The notes beneath the pieces are model-generated. The model ran no database searches, was not told the origin of the DNA, and saw nothing but the letters and a program-made list of their open reading frames with translations. Below, one piece after another: positions 8,961 through 20,629 of a stretch of 64,000 nt of DNA; within the stretch, counting starts at the first letter, position 1, and each line of letters opens with the position of its first letter. The stretch is from NCBI GenBank assembly GCA_003168335.1, contig PMSM01000010.1, positions 124,001 to 188,000 on the forward strand, read 5' to 3'. A program made the translations under genes and the position numbers. Origin of the DNA: Blastocatellia bacterium (GTDB lineage: Bacteria; Acidobacteriota; Blastocatellia; Pyrinomonadales; Pyrinomonadaceae).

Positions 8961-10151
8961 CTAATTCTGGGATTCGTCTGTCGCCTTTGCTTCATCCGGC
9001 GATGCAAGTTCCTTTGTTTCTATTGGCACAACCTGCACAGTGGCGTCTCGCACTTCGCGGAGAAAGCGATTAAGGATTGAACCATGCAGAAGAATTTGCC
9101 AGCGCGACCTTGAGGTCTGGCCAAAGACTACCTGCGTTATGCCTTCGCGTTTGGCAAAATCGATTAAGGCATCGGCTACTCGCCGGGCTTTCAGCTTAAC
9201 TACCTTAGCTCCGAGTTCCTCCGCAAACCGAATGTTCTCTTGTAGTGCGGCATGATCCGGGGGCTTAATGAAGCCCGGCTCCTCCCCGGGAGTTTCCACG
9301 TAGACCGCGTACCAGTCGCTAGCCAATCGTCCCGCCACACGCGATCCGACGCGCAGCAATTTTTTCGCGCTGCCGCGAGAAGCCATGGCAACCATGACTT
9401 TCTCCGGAATGATGGCCTGATCCAGGCCCTCACGTTCCCGGTAGTCTTGCGCTTTGGTAGCCTGGTCCGTGGCCACCTGTCTCAGTGCCAGTTCGCGGAG
9501 CGCGGAAAGATTACCTTTGCGGAAGAAATTATTGAGCGCCTGTTCGATCTTCACCACGTCATAAATCTTTCCCTGGCGCAGACGTGTTCGCAGGGTATCT
9601 ACTGAGACATCGACATTGACGACTTCATCTGCCCGACGCAGAAAGTGATCCGGGATTGTTTCGCGCACCTTCACTCCAGTCGTGCGAGTGACGACATCAT
9701 TGAGCGATTCGAGATGCTGAATGTTGACCGCGGTAATTACCGAAATGCCGGCGTCTAGTAACTCCAGGACGTCCTGGTAGCGTTTGCGGTTCTTTGAGCC
9801 CGGAATATTGGTGTGCGCAAGTTCGTCAACAATCGCGATGGCCGGATGCCGGGCGATAACCGCGTCGACATCCATGTCTTCCAAAGTGACACCGCGGTAC
9901 TCGACTTTGCGCATCGGCACGCGCTCCAAATCTCCGATCATGGCTGTGGTATCTTCGCGGCCGTGGGGTTCGACCGCCGCAATTACTATGTCCGCTCCCT
10001 GCTTCTTGAACAGATGGGCATCTTCCAGCATTTGATAGGTCTTACCAACACCGGCGGCAGCGCCAATGTATACGCGCAAGCGTGCCTGCTCGCCCTCTTT
10101 GAGTTTGGCGAGTAAAGATTCCGGTGTTGGGCGGTTGTCGCCGTTGTTCAC
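8961..10151 (-). CDS. kdpD: KdpD N-terminal sensor half (KdpD + USP domains, no kinase)
   Basis: 396 residues from GTG 10149-10151, giving the classic KdpD opening [15 protein letters not shown]; an in-frame TTG at 10280 would add 43 atypical residues. It holds the KdpD sensor domain with Walker [11 protein letters not shown], the block [20 protein letters not shown], then a universal-stress-protein-like domain (about 205-330 and on, with [20 protein letters not shown]). It stops before the four TM helices and kinase of full KdpD. Proteins of this short form act with a separate kinase. The DUF4118-type kinase at 20616 carries exactly the missing parts, so KdpD seems split in two here. It follows kdpC on the same strand. 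Confidence 0.92.
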   Translation of the reverse strand: MNNGDNRPTPESLLAKLKEGEQARLRVYIGAAAGVGKTYQMLEDAHLFKKQGADIVIAAVEPHGREDTTAMIGDLERVPMRKVEYRGVTLEDMDVDAVIARHPAIAIVDELAHTNIPGSKNRKRYQDVLELLDAGISVITAVNIQHLESLNDVVTRTTGVKVRETIPDHFLRRADEVVNVDVSVDTLRTRLRQGKIYDVVKIEQALNNFFRKGNLSALRELALRQVATDQATKAQDYREREGLDQAIIPEKVMVAMASRGSAKKLLRVGSRVAGRLASDWYAVYVETPGEEPGFIKPPDHAALQENIRFAEELGAKVVKLKARRVADALIDFAKREGITQVVFGQTSRSRWQILLHGSILNRFLREVRDATVQVVPIETKELASPDEAKATDESQN

Positions 10152-10364
10152 GTTAGGTGCCTTTCGCCGGGTCGAACCGTCTGACTGCCAACCTAGCGAC
10201 CTGTAAGCCAACGCCCGCGCGAGCCAAGGGAAGGCATCCGCACGGGCGATCTTTCTGCAAGGTAACAAGACAGAGTCCAATTTACATTTGAGAGTTGTAA
10301 ATTGGGTGGTCCGGCATTCCTAACCATATGTGTTAAGCATTCTGCACAACTGGAAAGTCCCACA

Positions 10365-10958
10365 TCAACGCGCTGGCGCCGGAATGGATGGCGGTTTCAC
10401 GGAATCCAAATCAAGATTCAGTTCCAGCACATTTACTCTGGGCTCGCCAAGAAAGCCGAACTGGCGGCCTTCAGTATGAGCGGAAATCACCCGTCGTACT
10501 TCTGCCTCGCTCAATTTTCTCTCGCGGGCTACACGTGGCACCTGAAACTCAGCGGCTGCCGGTGAAATGTGCGGGTCGAGGCCCGAACCCGATGAGGTCA
10601 CGAGATCAACGGGCACCGGCTGACCGGGATTTTCGGCTTGCAATCGTTCGACATCGCCCTTTATCCGATCCATTAGTTTCTGACTGGTAGGGCCAAGATT
10701 AGAGCCCGACGACGCGCCGGCATCGTATCCGGCAGCGCCAGCCGCGCTCGGCCGCGAATGAAAGTAACCAGGGCCACCAAACGGCTGGCCAATAATTCGC
10801 GAACCAATGATGGTGCCGTCGGATCGCTTGATAAGTTGCCCGTTGGCCTTATCGGGAAAGACGACCTGGGCGATTCCGGTCACCATCAACGGATAGATAA
10901 GACCTAACAGGATCGTCGTTACGATTGTCATTAGGACAGCAGTTAGTAGATTCTTCAT
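10365..10958 (-). CDS. kdpC: K+-transporting ATPase subunit KdpC
   Basis: 197 residues, start ATG 10958 ([13 protein letters not shown]). One N-terminal TM helix (about 5-27) is followed by the periplasmic domain with family signatures [40 protein letters not shown] and a run ending [11 protein letters not shown]. KdpC assembles with KdpA and KdpB and raises ATP/K+ affinity. Longer in-frame starts exist upstream but give no KdpC-like sequence. It follows kdpB by 76 nt in the usual order A-B-C, D. Confidence 0.95.
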   Translation of the reverse strand: MKNLLTAVLMTIVTTILLGLIYPLMVTGIAQVVFPDKANGQLIKRSDGTIIGSRIIGQPFGGPGYFHSRPSAAGAAGYDAGASSGSNLGPTSQKLMDRIKGDVERLQAENPGQPVPVDLVTSSGSGLDPHISPAAAEFQVPRVARERKLSEAEVRRVISAHTEGRQFGFLGEPRVNVLELNLDLDSVKPPSIPAPAR

Positions 10959-11034
10959 AGTTGTTCCAAATCCTTCGCGCCTGCGGCGCTCAGTGCGAAC
11001 GGGAGGTCCGCGCTCCAAGCATTAGGCGCTCGAT

Positions 11035-13107
<2,073 letters not shown>

Positions 13108-13117
13108 GATTCACCAA

Positions 13118-13147
13118 ATTCGAATTTCGAAATCCGAATTTCGAAAT
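13118..13147. repeat. AT-rich inverted repeat between kdpA and kdpB
   Basis: The gap between kdpA and kdpB contains alternating ATTCGAATTTCGAAAT and CCGAATTTCGAAAT blocks that are nearly self-complementary. It looks like a short dispersed palindrome rather than a terminator, because there is no GC stem and the genes belong to one operon. Confidence 0.45.
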
Positions 13148-13150
13148 GTC

Positions 13151-14995
<1,845 letters not shown>

Positions 14996-15025
14996 ATCAA
15001 ACCTCGTATTCACCCCGGGCTCGGT

Positions 15026-15093
15026 GTCAGAAGCCCGACCGTCAGGGAGGGCTCCTAACGCATCAGGCCCTCCCTAACGGTCGGGCTTCCGAC
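15026..15093. repeat. Long imperfect inverted repeat between kdpF and kdpA
   Basis: Arms 15026-15052 and 15067-15093 are near-complementary (AGCCCGACCGTCAGGGAGGGC against GCCCTCCCTAACGGTCGGGCT, one or two mismatches and a one-base slip) with a 14-nt loop. Such palindromes recur elsewhere in the window (60279-60482, 63350-63437). It lies inside the kdp transcript and could attenuate or stabilise mRNA. Confidence 0.6.
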
Positions 15094-15101
15094 ACTTGCC
15101 C

Positions 15102-15191
15102 TCAGAACTTTTCTGGTCGCAGTAGCGCGACCGCCAAATAAACGAGCAGCAGCAGCGAAGCTGCCAGTATCACAATTGTTCCCATACTCAT
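15102..15191 (-). CDS. kdpF: KdpF small membrane subunit
   Basis: A 29-residue peptide: MSMGTIVILAASLLLLVYLA then VALLRPEKF. The single TM helix and the terminal LLRPEKF match the KdpF signature. KdpF is the small stabilising subunit of the Kdp complex and is often missed by gene callers. It lies just upstream of kdpA on the same strand, its usual place. Start is ATG 15191 (AACGA upstream), or ATG 15185 two codons later. Confidence 0.88.
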   Translation of the reverse strand: MSMGTIVILAASLLLLVYLAVALLRPEKF

Positions 15192-15232
15192 TTCGTTACC
15201 CTCACTGGAAGCAAGCGTCTCGCACGCGTGAA

Positions 15233-15253
15233 CCACGGGCGAGACGCCCGTGG
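15233..15253. repeat. Perfect 9-bp hairpin (CCACGGGCG/CGCCCGTGG)
   Basis: CCACGGGCG-AGA-CGCCCGTGG is a perfect stem with a 3-nt loop between kdpF and the upstream 28-aa ORF. There is no T-tract, so it is more likely a dispersed palindromic repeat than a terminator. Confidence 0.6.
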
Positions 15254-15263
15254 CCACTCTCGC

Positions 15264-15350
15264 TCACTGTAACTTCTCGCATCCGCGCACATACGCGAGC
15301 GCGATTAGAAAAAAAAGAACTGTTACCGCTACATAGATCAGGTCCAACAT
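15264..15350 (-). CDS. 28-residue membrane peptide upstream of kdpF
   Basis: ATG 15348-15350, GGTGA about 6 nt upstream, stop TGA 15264-15266. The sequence is MLDLIYVAVTVLFFLIALAY followed by VRGCEKLQ: one TM helix with a short cytoplasmic tail. Similar small ORFs with a TM helix and an ending like VRGCErL sit upstream of kdpA in several phyla, so it is probably real and part of the kdp operon. Function unknown. It is distinct from KdpF, which follows 73 nt later. Confidence 0.7.
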   Translation of the reverse strand: MLDLIYVAVTVLFFLIALAYVRGCEKLQ

Positions 15351-15361
15351 TCTCGTTCACC

Positions 15362-16138
15362 TCAATTGAAGTTGTAGCCCAACTCGAAATAGAGAAAATG
15401 GTTGCCGTGGCTCGCGTTCGCGTTGCCGATTGAGTAGGCGGCCACGCCCGTAAGCTTATTGGTTAACTTATACGCAGCGCCCATGGTGACGTATCCATTG
15501 GCCATCTTGCCGGTAAAGTAGTCGACATTGAAGTTCAGCTTCTTCGTAATAGGCTGCTCCAGAGTGAATTGACCGCCGGCGCGATTCGCGTTTGCTGCTA
15601 CCACATTCTTGCTAAAGAAGTAGCCGCCAAAGCCGACACGCGTACTCTTGTTGAAGGTCTTTTGGATCGTCGTGTAAGCGTATGTGCCGGCGTTGTAGCT
15701 CTTGTTGTGAACCGGGAAATAGAGATTGTCGCCCAGCACGACCGCCCAGCCGTTGTCTTTGCCGTCGTATGCTTTCCATTTGACTGCCGGGGCAATCGTC
15801 GTCGAATCCGCTCCCGGCTGAACGTTGCCGAGAATGTTCACGCCAACCTCAAACCCATGACCGGCACCGAAAACCAGGCGCGGCACGAACGACGAAAAAT
15901 GTCCCAAAGCGTCCGTGTCGTTTGGCTTGGCGCTGATGTCCAGCTCGACATAGGCTTTGCCTTTATCAAGCACATCCGTCGTTGGGACATTGAAAACGGT
16001 CTGCTGCGCATGACCAGTAACAGACAGAGCAGTCATCACGAGGACGAATAACGCGAGTCCTACCACTCCCCTCCACAAGAAACTAAGCGTCTCCGGGTGG
16101 AGCCTCCTTTGCCTGCCTGAATGCATTTGTGAATTCAT
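15362..16138 (-). CDS. Kdp-associated outer-membrane beta-barrel protein
   Basis: 258 residues from ATG 16138, chosen for the strong AAAGGAGAC site 4 nt before it. A signal peptide (hydrophobic core VVGLALFVLVMTALSVTGHA) is followed by alternating amphipathic strands rich in Gly, Tyr and Phe (GFEVGVNILGN, TRVGFGGYFFSKN), ending FLYFELGYNFN. This indicates an outer-membrane barrel. It stands 11 nt before the first small kdp ORF, so it is likely first in the kdp transcript and may be the outer-membrane route for cations; that role is inference from position. Confidence 0.75.
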   Translation of the reverse strand: MNSQMHSGRQRRLHPETLSFLWRGVVGLALFVLVMTALSVTGHAQQTVFNVPTTDVLDKGKAYVELDISAKPNDTDALGHFSSFVPRLVFGAGHGFEVGVNILGNVQPGADSTTIAPAVKWKAYDGKDNGWAVVLGDNLYFPVHNKSYNAGTYAYTTIQKTFNKSTRVGFGGYFFSKNVVAANANRAGGQFTLEQPITKKLNFNVDYFTGKMANGYVTMGAAYKLTNKLTGVAAYSIGNANASHGNHFLYFELGYNFN

Positions 16139-16454
16139 CTCGTCTCCTTTGCGAAAGATGCTCGAATTGTTCGAGCACCCCAAAGACTACGAAATCATTC
16201 ATAAAAGCGGTGTAAATTGTCCGTGAACAATTCATAAACGACAGGTACGCGGCTGGCCACCGTGACAAACTTTGGAGTAACCGATCTTCACGACTGCTTC
16301 TGTGTGCGCAATGGTCTATGCGAAGCGTGGACTACAGTCGAAGTCATCGTTTGGTGATTAGGAAACCAGTCGGCCCTTCTCATCAGTGCGAACATTTCCG
16401 CACCGGTCTACTAGCGTGGGTCATAACCCGTTGTTGAAGATCGGGCAGGCGGGA
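16139..16454. other. Intergenic region upstream of the kdp operon
   Basis: About 315 nt between the barrel gene and the next upstream gene. I see no convincing ORF. It must carry the kdp promoter and any KdpE site, but I could not identify a clear inverted or direct repeat to name as an operator. Confidence 0.5.
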
Positions 16455-16736
16455 TCAGGGCAACAACCGGATTATTCGGTCTTGCATGACAGCTAGCTCG
16501 ATGCGTTGATCTTCCGATATGGTCCCTGGATCAGAGGCAGAATCCTGTTCCGCACAAATAACGGATGGCCACTCTTCCGACGAGTCAGACTCATGCTGAT
16601 CGTCATCAATATCCGGACGATTCATTAAGCGCACGCGATAGAGCTTTCCCCCGCGACGCGGGAAGAATAAGCTTCGAAAGACGAGGAGCAGGCCAGTGAA
16701 GGCCAGAGCAATTCCAACCATTATTACTTCGCGCAT
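16455..16736 (-). CDS. Small single-TM protein of unknown function
   Basis: 93 residues with one N-terminal TM helix (MVGIALAFTGLLLVFRSLFF), a basic stretch (PRRGGKLYRVRLMNR) and an acidic tail rich in Asp, Glu and Ser. ATG 16736. I do not recognise the family. It sits between the RCK protein and the Kdp operon on the same strand, separated from the RCK gene by 48 nt, so it may be a small accessory of the K+ system. Confidence 0.6.
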   Translation of the reverse strand: MREVIMVGIALAFTGLLLVFRSLFFPRRGGKLYRVRLMNRPDIDDDQHESDSSEEWPSVICAEQDSASDPGTISEDQRIELAVMQDRIIRLLP

Positions 16737-16784
16737 AACGCTCAGTTCCTTCCCCGCGAGGGTAATCAGGAAGATTAATTGTCC

Positions 16785-17567
16785 CTATAACGAAGCAAAC
16801 GATTCCCGGATAATTCCAAGCGCCGTCCTGGGCCCAACCAGCGTTACGACGTCGTTCATCCGAAGCTCGACTGAGCCAAAGTCGAAAACAGAGTTGCCTC
16901 TTCTCGTTAACGCCAGGACTTCACAATCGTTGAGCGGCAAGTCCGTCACCTTCCGTCCGACAAAAACCGGTGATTCAATTTCCAGATCAACAATCTGTTC
17001 TTGATCCGATATGCTCGCCAGATGCGAGAGGTTTGCGTTTGGCGATGTCTCTCCCAGAACCGTCCGCACGGTATCGGCCCAAGTTATTCTTACCGTCCCG
17101 GTTTCCTTCAACCTGGCCCAGTTGGCTGGTCCTTCCAAGTGACTTGTCCGGGCAATCACCACCGGAACCCGAAACCTTCGTCGTGCTTCGCAACAAACCT
17201 CCAGATTCACGGCATCGTCGGTGGTAGCGGCCAGTAGACAACTCGCAGTTTTGGCGCCCGCGCGATCGAGCGCGACCGCACCGATCCTGCTGGAATGAAT
17301 GACGCGCACTCCCAAAGGAGCCTTGGTTTGGGCGGTTGCGCTGGTCACGGGCTTAATCAGCGAAACCTCTTTTCCGGCCGCTGCCAGTTCCGTCACCAGC
17401 AACCGAACCCGCACGTCGGAACCCACGATAATCACGCGGGATCTGGGCGAACTAAACACGCGACTCGCCACCCGAACTAGCCAGCCAAACAATTGATGAC
17501 CTGCGCTTGGCATTGCTTGAGCGGACATGGCCGTCGTCCGGACGAATGAATGATCGTGGTCTCTCAA
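16785..17567 (-). CDS. RCK/TrkA-like regulatory protein (copy A)
   Basis: 260 residues from TTG 17567 (AGGTGA 4 nt upstream; ATG 17528 is an alternative). An N-terminal segment of about 40 residues (HQLFGWLVRVASRVF) precedes an RCK_N Rossmann-like domain (RVIIVGSDVRVRLLVTELAA, then SCLLAATTDDAVNLEVCCEA) and an RCK_C domain (IVDLEIESPVFVGRKVTDL to LVGPRTALGIIRES). RCK proteins gate K+ channels and transporters by binding NAD(H) or nucleotides. The canonical GxGxxG loop is degraded to VGSDVRVR, so ligand binding may be lost or altered. No Trk/Ktr pore gene is nearby; the Kdp system and antiporter are the only candidate partners. Confidence 0.75.
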   Translation of the reverse strand: MRDHDHSFVRTTAMSAQAMPSAGHQLFGWLVRVASRVFSSPRSRVIIVGSDVRVRLLVTELAAAGKEVSLIKPVTSATAQTKAPLGVRVIHSSRIGAVALDRAGAKTASCLLAATTDDAVNLEVCCEARRRFRVPVVIARTSHLEGPANWARLKETGTVRITWADTVRTVLGETSPNANLSHLASISDQEQIVDLEIESPVFVGRKVTDLPLNDCEVLALTRRGNSVFDFGSVELRMNDVVTLVGPRTALGIIRESFASL

Positions 17568-17725
17568 CGGATCACCTCGCAAAATTAATTGGCCAACGCG
17601 AAACTACGAATGCGGACTGATTGCGCGATTCCGCAGAATCAGCCTTGAACTTGGATTTGTCCCGTCAAAGTCAATCCGCGCATTCAGCGAAGACGAATGT
17701 CAGTCGCACGGTTCGGAAGGGTCGC

Positions 17726-17851
17726 CTAATGAACTTGACTTCTAAAAGTGAGTGCCGCCATTGCGAGCACGAATAACGCGAGTCCGACTGCTGCTCTCCA
17801 GATCAGCTCGACCGTCGCCGGCCGAAGGACCATTTGCTTACGCTTATTCAT
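17726..17851 (-). CDS. 41-residue ORF resembling the N-terminus of the Kdp-associated barrel protein
   Basis: ATG 17851 to TAG 17726. The peptide begins MNKRKQMVLRPATVELIWRA and continues AVGLALFVLAMAALTFRSQVH. It parallels the signal-peptide region of the barrel protein at 16138, where HPETLSFLWRGVVGLALFVL is followed by VMTALSV. Either a small membrane peptide or the surviving 5' end of a duplicated barrel gene. It sits between the two RCK genes. Confidence 0.5.
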   Translation of the reverse strand: MNKRKQMVLRPATVELIWRAAVGLALFVLAMAALTFRSQVH

Positions 17852-17882
17852 AAACAGACTTACTGTTTTCCTCTATCTCTCC

Positions 17883-18653
17883 CTACAGCGACGTGAGAGA
17901 CTCGCGCAGGCGGCCAATCGCCGGCTTTTCGCCGATTACTGTCAGCACATCGCCCAACTCAAGGTTGGTGGTCTCATAAGCGGCTATTTGATTGTTCTTT
18001 CTCCTGATGGCCACCACGTCACAGTCTCCAGACGACAAGTCCCCGATTGTTCGACCGATAAACATGGGTGACCGGACTTCGAGGTCGGTGATCCGATCGC
18101 GATCGTCAGCCGCTGTCAGACGAGACAGCGCGGGAGTCAAAAGCTCGCCGGGTATGATCGCGTGAATCAAATCCCTCCAGGACAACCGCGCCATCCCAGA
18201 GTCACCGACTTTGGCCCAACTCATTACGCCTTCCAGCAAACGCAAACGAGCGACAATGACTGGCACGCGGAATTTTTCGAGGGCCGTATGGCAGATGCTG
18301 AGATTCCGGCCATCGTCGGGCAAGGCCGCTACTAGACATCTAGCGCTCTCAGCGCCGGCACGCCCGAGCAGAAGTTCATCAGACGTGGTCAAATTCATGG
18401 CGCTCACAAACAGGTTGGATTTCTGTTCGGCTTCCGATCCTATGAGCGACACCGGTGTCCCCGCTGACTGGAGCTCGAAAGCCAGTAACCGCGTACCAGG
18501 ATTAACTCCCACGATGACCGTACGCAGCCTGGTAGTATGAAAGACTCGACTCATTGCACCACTCACTGCGGCGATTACCTGGTGACCGATGCCTGCGTTC
18601 GTTCGAGCAGACAAAGGAAGTGACTGTTTGCTTGTGTGTCTGTAATCATGCAT
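17883..18653 (-). CDS. RCK/TrkA-like regulatory protein (copy B)
   Basis: 256 residues from ATG 18653 (GGTGA 8 nt upstream); ATG 18674 adds seven residues. It is a paralogue of the gene at 16785 with the same order: short N-terminal segment (HQVIAAVSGAMSRVF), RCK_N (TVIVGVNPGTRLLAFELQSA; CLVAALPDDGRNLSICHTA), RCK_C (ITDLEVRSPMFIGRTIGDL to VIGEKPAIGRLRESLTSL). The nucleotide loop VGVNPGTR again lacks the GxGxxG pattern. Two diverged copies suggest a heteromeric gating ring, as inference. Confidence 0.75.
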   Translation of the reverse strand: MHDYRHTSKQSLPLSARTNAGIGHQVIAAVSGAMSRVFHTTRLRTVIVGVNPGTRLLAFELQSAGTPVSLIGSEAEQKSNLFVSAMNLTTSDELLLGRAGAESARCLVAALPDDGRNLSICHTALEKFRVPVIVARLRLLEGVMSWAKVGDSGMARLSWRDLIHAIIPGELLTPALSRLTAADDRDRITDLEVRSPMFIGRTIGDLSSGDCDVVAIRRKNNQIAAYETTNLELGDVLTVIGEKPAIGRLRESLTSL

Positions 18654-18715
18654 AAAATTTTCACCCAAACTCATCGGCTAAAAGTGTTTGCAGCCTCCCT
18701 GGCCCACGTCTCATA

Positions 18716-19123
18716 TCAAATCAAAATGCCGGATCCGCGAAATCCTCTCTCTGTTTCCGCACCCCAGCGCCGGGCCAAATTGAGATCGTTCAGAATCGGC
18801 TGATCAACCGTTAGTTTCGCGTCCGGCGGATAATCCTCGTTGTCCCAGAGGTACTCTGCCAGGTGTCTCTCCGCGCAACAGATCCAGTACGCACTGTCAC
18901 CCGACAAGCGTCCCCGGCTTCGTCTAGCCAGCGCCTCCGCTATCGTCTCAATGATCTCGACCGTGACTTCAAGCTCGAATCCGTCGGGGTCACGAACCAG
19001 GAACTGATGGACCAATCCCGTTGCGGGAATCGAGTCATCGATGTCAGAAAGACGACTGAGGCTGAACCCGTTATCTGTCTGAAACTCGATAGGCGTGTAA
19101 TGCTGAGCGACCCTATCGATCAT
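18716..19123 (-). CDS. Stand-alone copy of the unfamiliar regulator domain (copy 3)
   Basis: 135 residues from ATG 19123, preferred over ATG 19147 because AGGAAA lies 6 nt upstream. Landmarks match the C-terminal domains of the two response regulators: TDNGFSLSRL, HQFLVRDPDGFELEVTVEI, YWICCAERHLAEYLWD, PPDAKLTVDQ and LARRWG. No receiver or membrane segment. It lies between RCK copy B and another stand-alone copy, in the Kdp neighbourhood. Family unknown to me. Confidence 0.7.
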   Translation of the reverse strand: MIDRVAQHYTPIEFQTDNGFSLSRLSDIDDSIPATGLVHQFLVRDPDGFELEVTVEIIETIAEALARRSRGRLSGDSAYWICCAERHLAEYLWDNEDYPPDAKLTVDQPILNDLNLARRWGAETERGFRGSGILI

Positions 19124-19182
19124 TAAGATTTCCTGGCTTGCCACCATGACATCAACTGACGATTCCTGTTCGTTCGAGCTAT

Positions 19183-19659
19183 CTAGTCGTGCCAGTGCGC
19201 GGCGAGCAACATTTCGTCCTCAGATAACTCGTCGATCACGAGTTGGCCATTTGGCGGATAATTGGCCGTCTCGAGGAGATACGTTTCCAAATGCGCTTCA
19301 GCTCGAAAGCCCCAAAACCGGCTGCCGATCCACAAATGTGCGCCCCTTACCTGATCCACCCGCGCAACCAGGGAACGGTCGAAACAGACGGAGATATGCT
19401 GCTGAACACCGGTCGAAGCCAGCACTCGAAAGCGATGATCTGTGGTTCCACTCACCCGAGATCCCTCAAGCAAGGTGAATCCATTTGCCGTAACGATTGG
19501 CAGGGCAGTATTCAGCCTTGTGCGACTGTCAGTTGCTGATGCTTTTCGGTTTGCTAACACCTCAAACGAAGCTGCATTACAGTTACTGCGGCGCGTCAAT
19601 TGTGGAGCCACCTCAGTAACTAAGATTGTTTCTAACGATTCGCAAGGAGCGCTTCTCAC
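19183..19659 (-). CDS. Stand-alone copy of the unfamiliar regulator domain (copy 4)
   Basis: 158 residues from GTG 19659; the start is uncertain because the first 50 residues are low-confidence and no strong ribosome site is visible. The C-terminal 105 residues carry the shared pattern: VTANGFTLLEG, DHRFRVLASTGVQQHISV, SRFWGFRAEAHLETYLLE, PPNGQLVIDEL and LAAHWHD. It is the most divergent of the four copies. It precedes copy 3 by 59 nt on the same strand. Confidence 0.65.
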   Translation of the reverse strand: MRSAPCESLETILVTEVAPQLTRRSNCNAASFEVLANRKASATDSRTRLNTALPIVTANGFTLLEGSRVSGTTDHRFRVLASTGVQQHISVCFDRSLVARVDQVRGAHLWIGSRFWGFRAEAHLETYLLETANYPPNGQLVIDELSEDEMLLAAHWHD

Positions 19660-19933
19660 CGAGACATGGTAGACACCTCGACATAAAAGGTGGGTAAAAG
19701 AGTCATAAAAAAGGCATAAACGCCCGAAGGGTTGGTCTTGTCGAGCTATTCGGCCAATGCTGGCGAAGAGATTGCGGTAAGGAAGTAGCCGCGGATTAAA
19801 TAGACAGATGGTCGGCTGCGGAGAAACAGACGTCAGGGATCAAGATTGAAGGGTCGTGCAAGTGACTATCGATTGTTGCTTGGTTTCTTCTGAGTATTCA
19901 CAGTAGGCATCAGATGCTTAGCAAAATGAACGC

Positions 19934-20629
19934 TCACTTGCCTGGCACAAACCGATAACCCACCCATGGTTCGGTAAGTATGTAGCGAGGCCGGGCGGGA
20001 TCTTTCTCGATTTTCTTTCGCAAACGGCCAACAAATACCCTGAGGTATTCAGTTTGTTCGACGTAATTTCCTCCCCACACCGCGCTTAGCACAGTCCGGT
20101 GAGTCAGGACCTTTCCGGCGTTCCGCATGAAATAAACCAACAAATCATATTCCTTGGGCGACAGGTGTATCTCTTTTTCGCAAACACGAACTTCCCTGGT
20201 CTCAAGATCGATGTGAAAGTCTTGCTCTTCGATAACCTTGTCCGGCTGCTCGCCGACTGGCGAGCGGCGCAGGCCTGCCCGCACTCTGGCCAGAAACTCT
20301 CCCATCGCGAACGGCTTGGTCACATAGTCGTCAGCGCCGGCGTCGAGCGCTTCTATCTTGACGGCTTCGTCGCCTTTAACGGAGAGCACAATGATAAAAA
20401 CACTGGAGATAGCCCGCAGCCGACGGCATACTTCGAGGCCGTCCATATTAGGCATGTTGAGATCAGTTATCACCAGGTCCGGCGTCCACAATTGAAAAAG
20501 TTCCAGCGCCGACTCGCCTTCCGCGGCAACTCTCACGTCGAAGCCATGCTTCGTCAGTCCGCTGCGCATAACCATTGTTATGTGTTGCTCGTCGTCGACA
20601 ACGAGTATGCGTTTTTTACTTTCCATCAT
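19934..20629 (-). CDS. kdpE: KdpE-type OmpR-family response regulator
   Basis: 231 residues from ATG 20629, which overlaps the end of the kinase gene by 14 nt. The receiver has Asp56 in LVITDLNMPNMDG and a K in YVTKPFAMGE. The winged-helix output carries LSPKEYDLLVYFMRNAGKVL, a recognition region LRVFVGRLRKKIEKD and the ending YILTEPWVGYRFVPG. The last block is characteristic of KdpE. It should bind the kdp promoter upstream of the barrel gene or kdpF. Its cognate kinase is the KdpD-type protein directly upstream. Confidence 0.9.
   Translation of the reverse strand: MMESKKRILVVDDEQHITMVMRSGLTKHGFDVRVAAEGESALELFQLWTPDLVITDLNMPNMDGLEVCRRLRAISSVFIIVLSVKGDEAVKIEALDAGADDYVTKPFAMGEFLARVRAGLRRSPVGEQPDKVIEEQDFHIDLETREVRVCEKEIHLSPKEYDLLVYFMRNAGKVLTHRTVLSAVWGGNYVEQTEYLRVFVGRLRKKIEKDPARPRYILTEPWVGYRFVPGK

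Noticed and set aside
15026-15253. Transcription terminator inside the kdp operon
   Set aside because: Stems lack a T-tract and lie between genes that must be co-expressed; dispersed palindromes fit better.
16083-16268. 61-aa minus ORF upstream of the barrel gene
   Set aside because: It overlaps the barrel gene's ribosome site and N-terminus in another frame and has no recognisable features.
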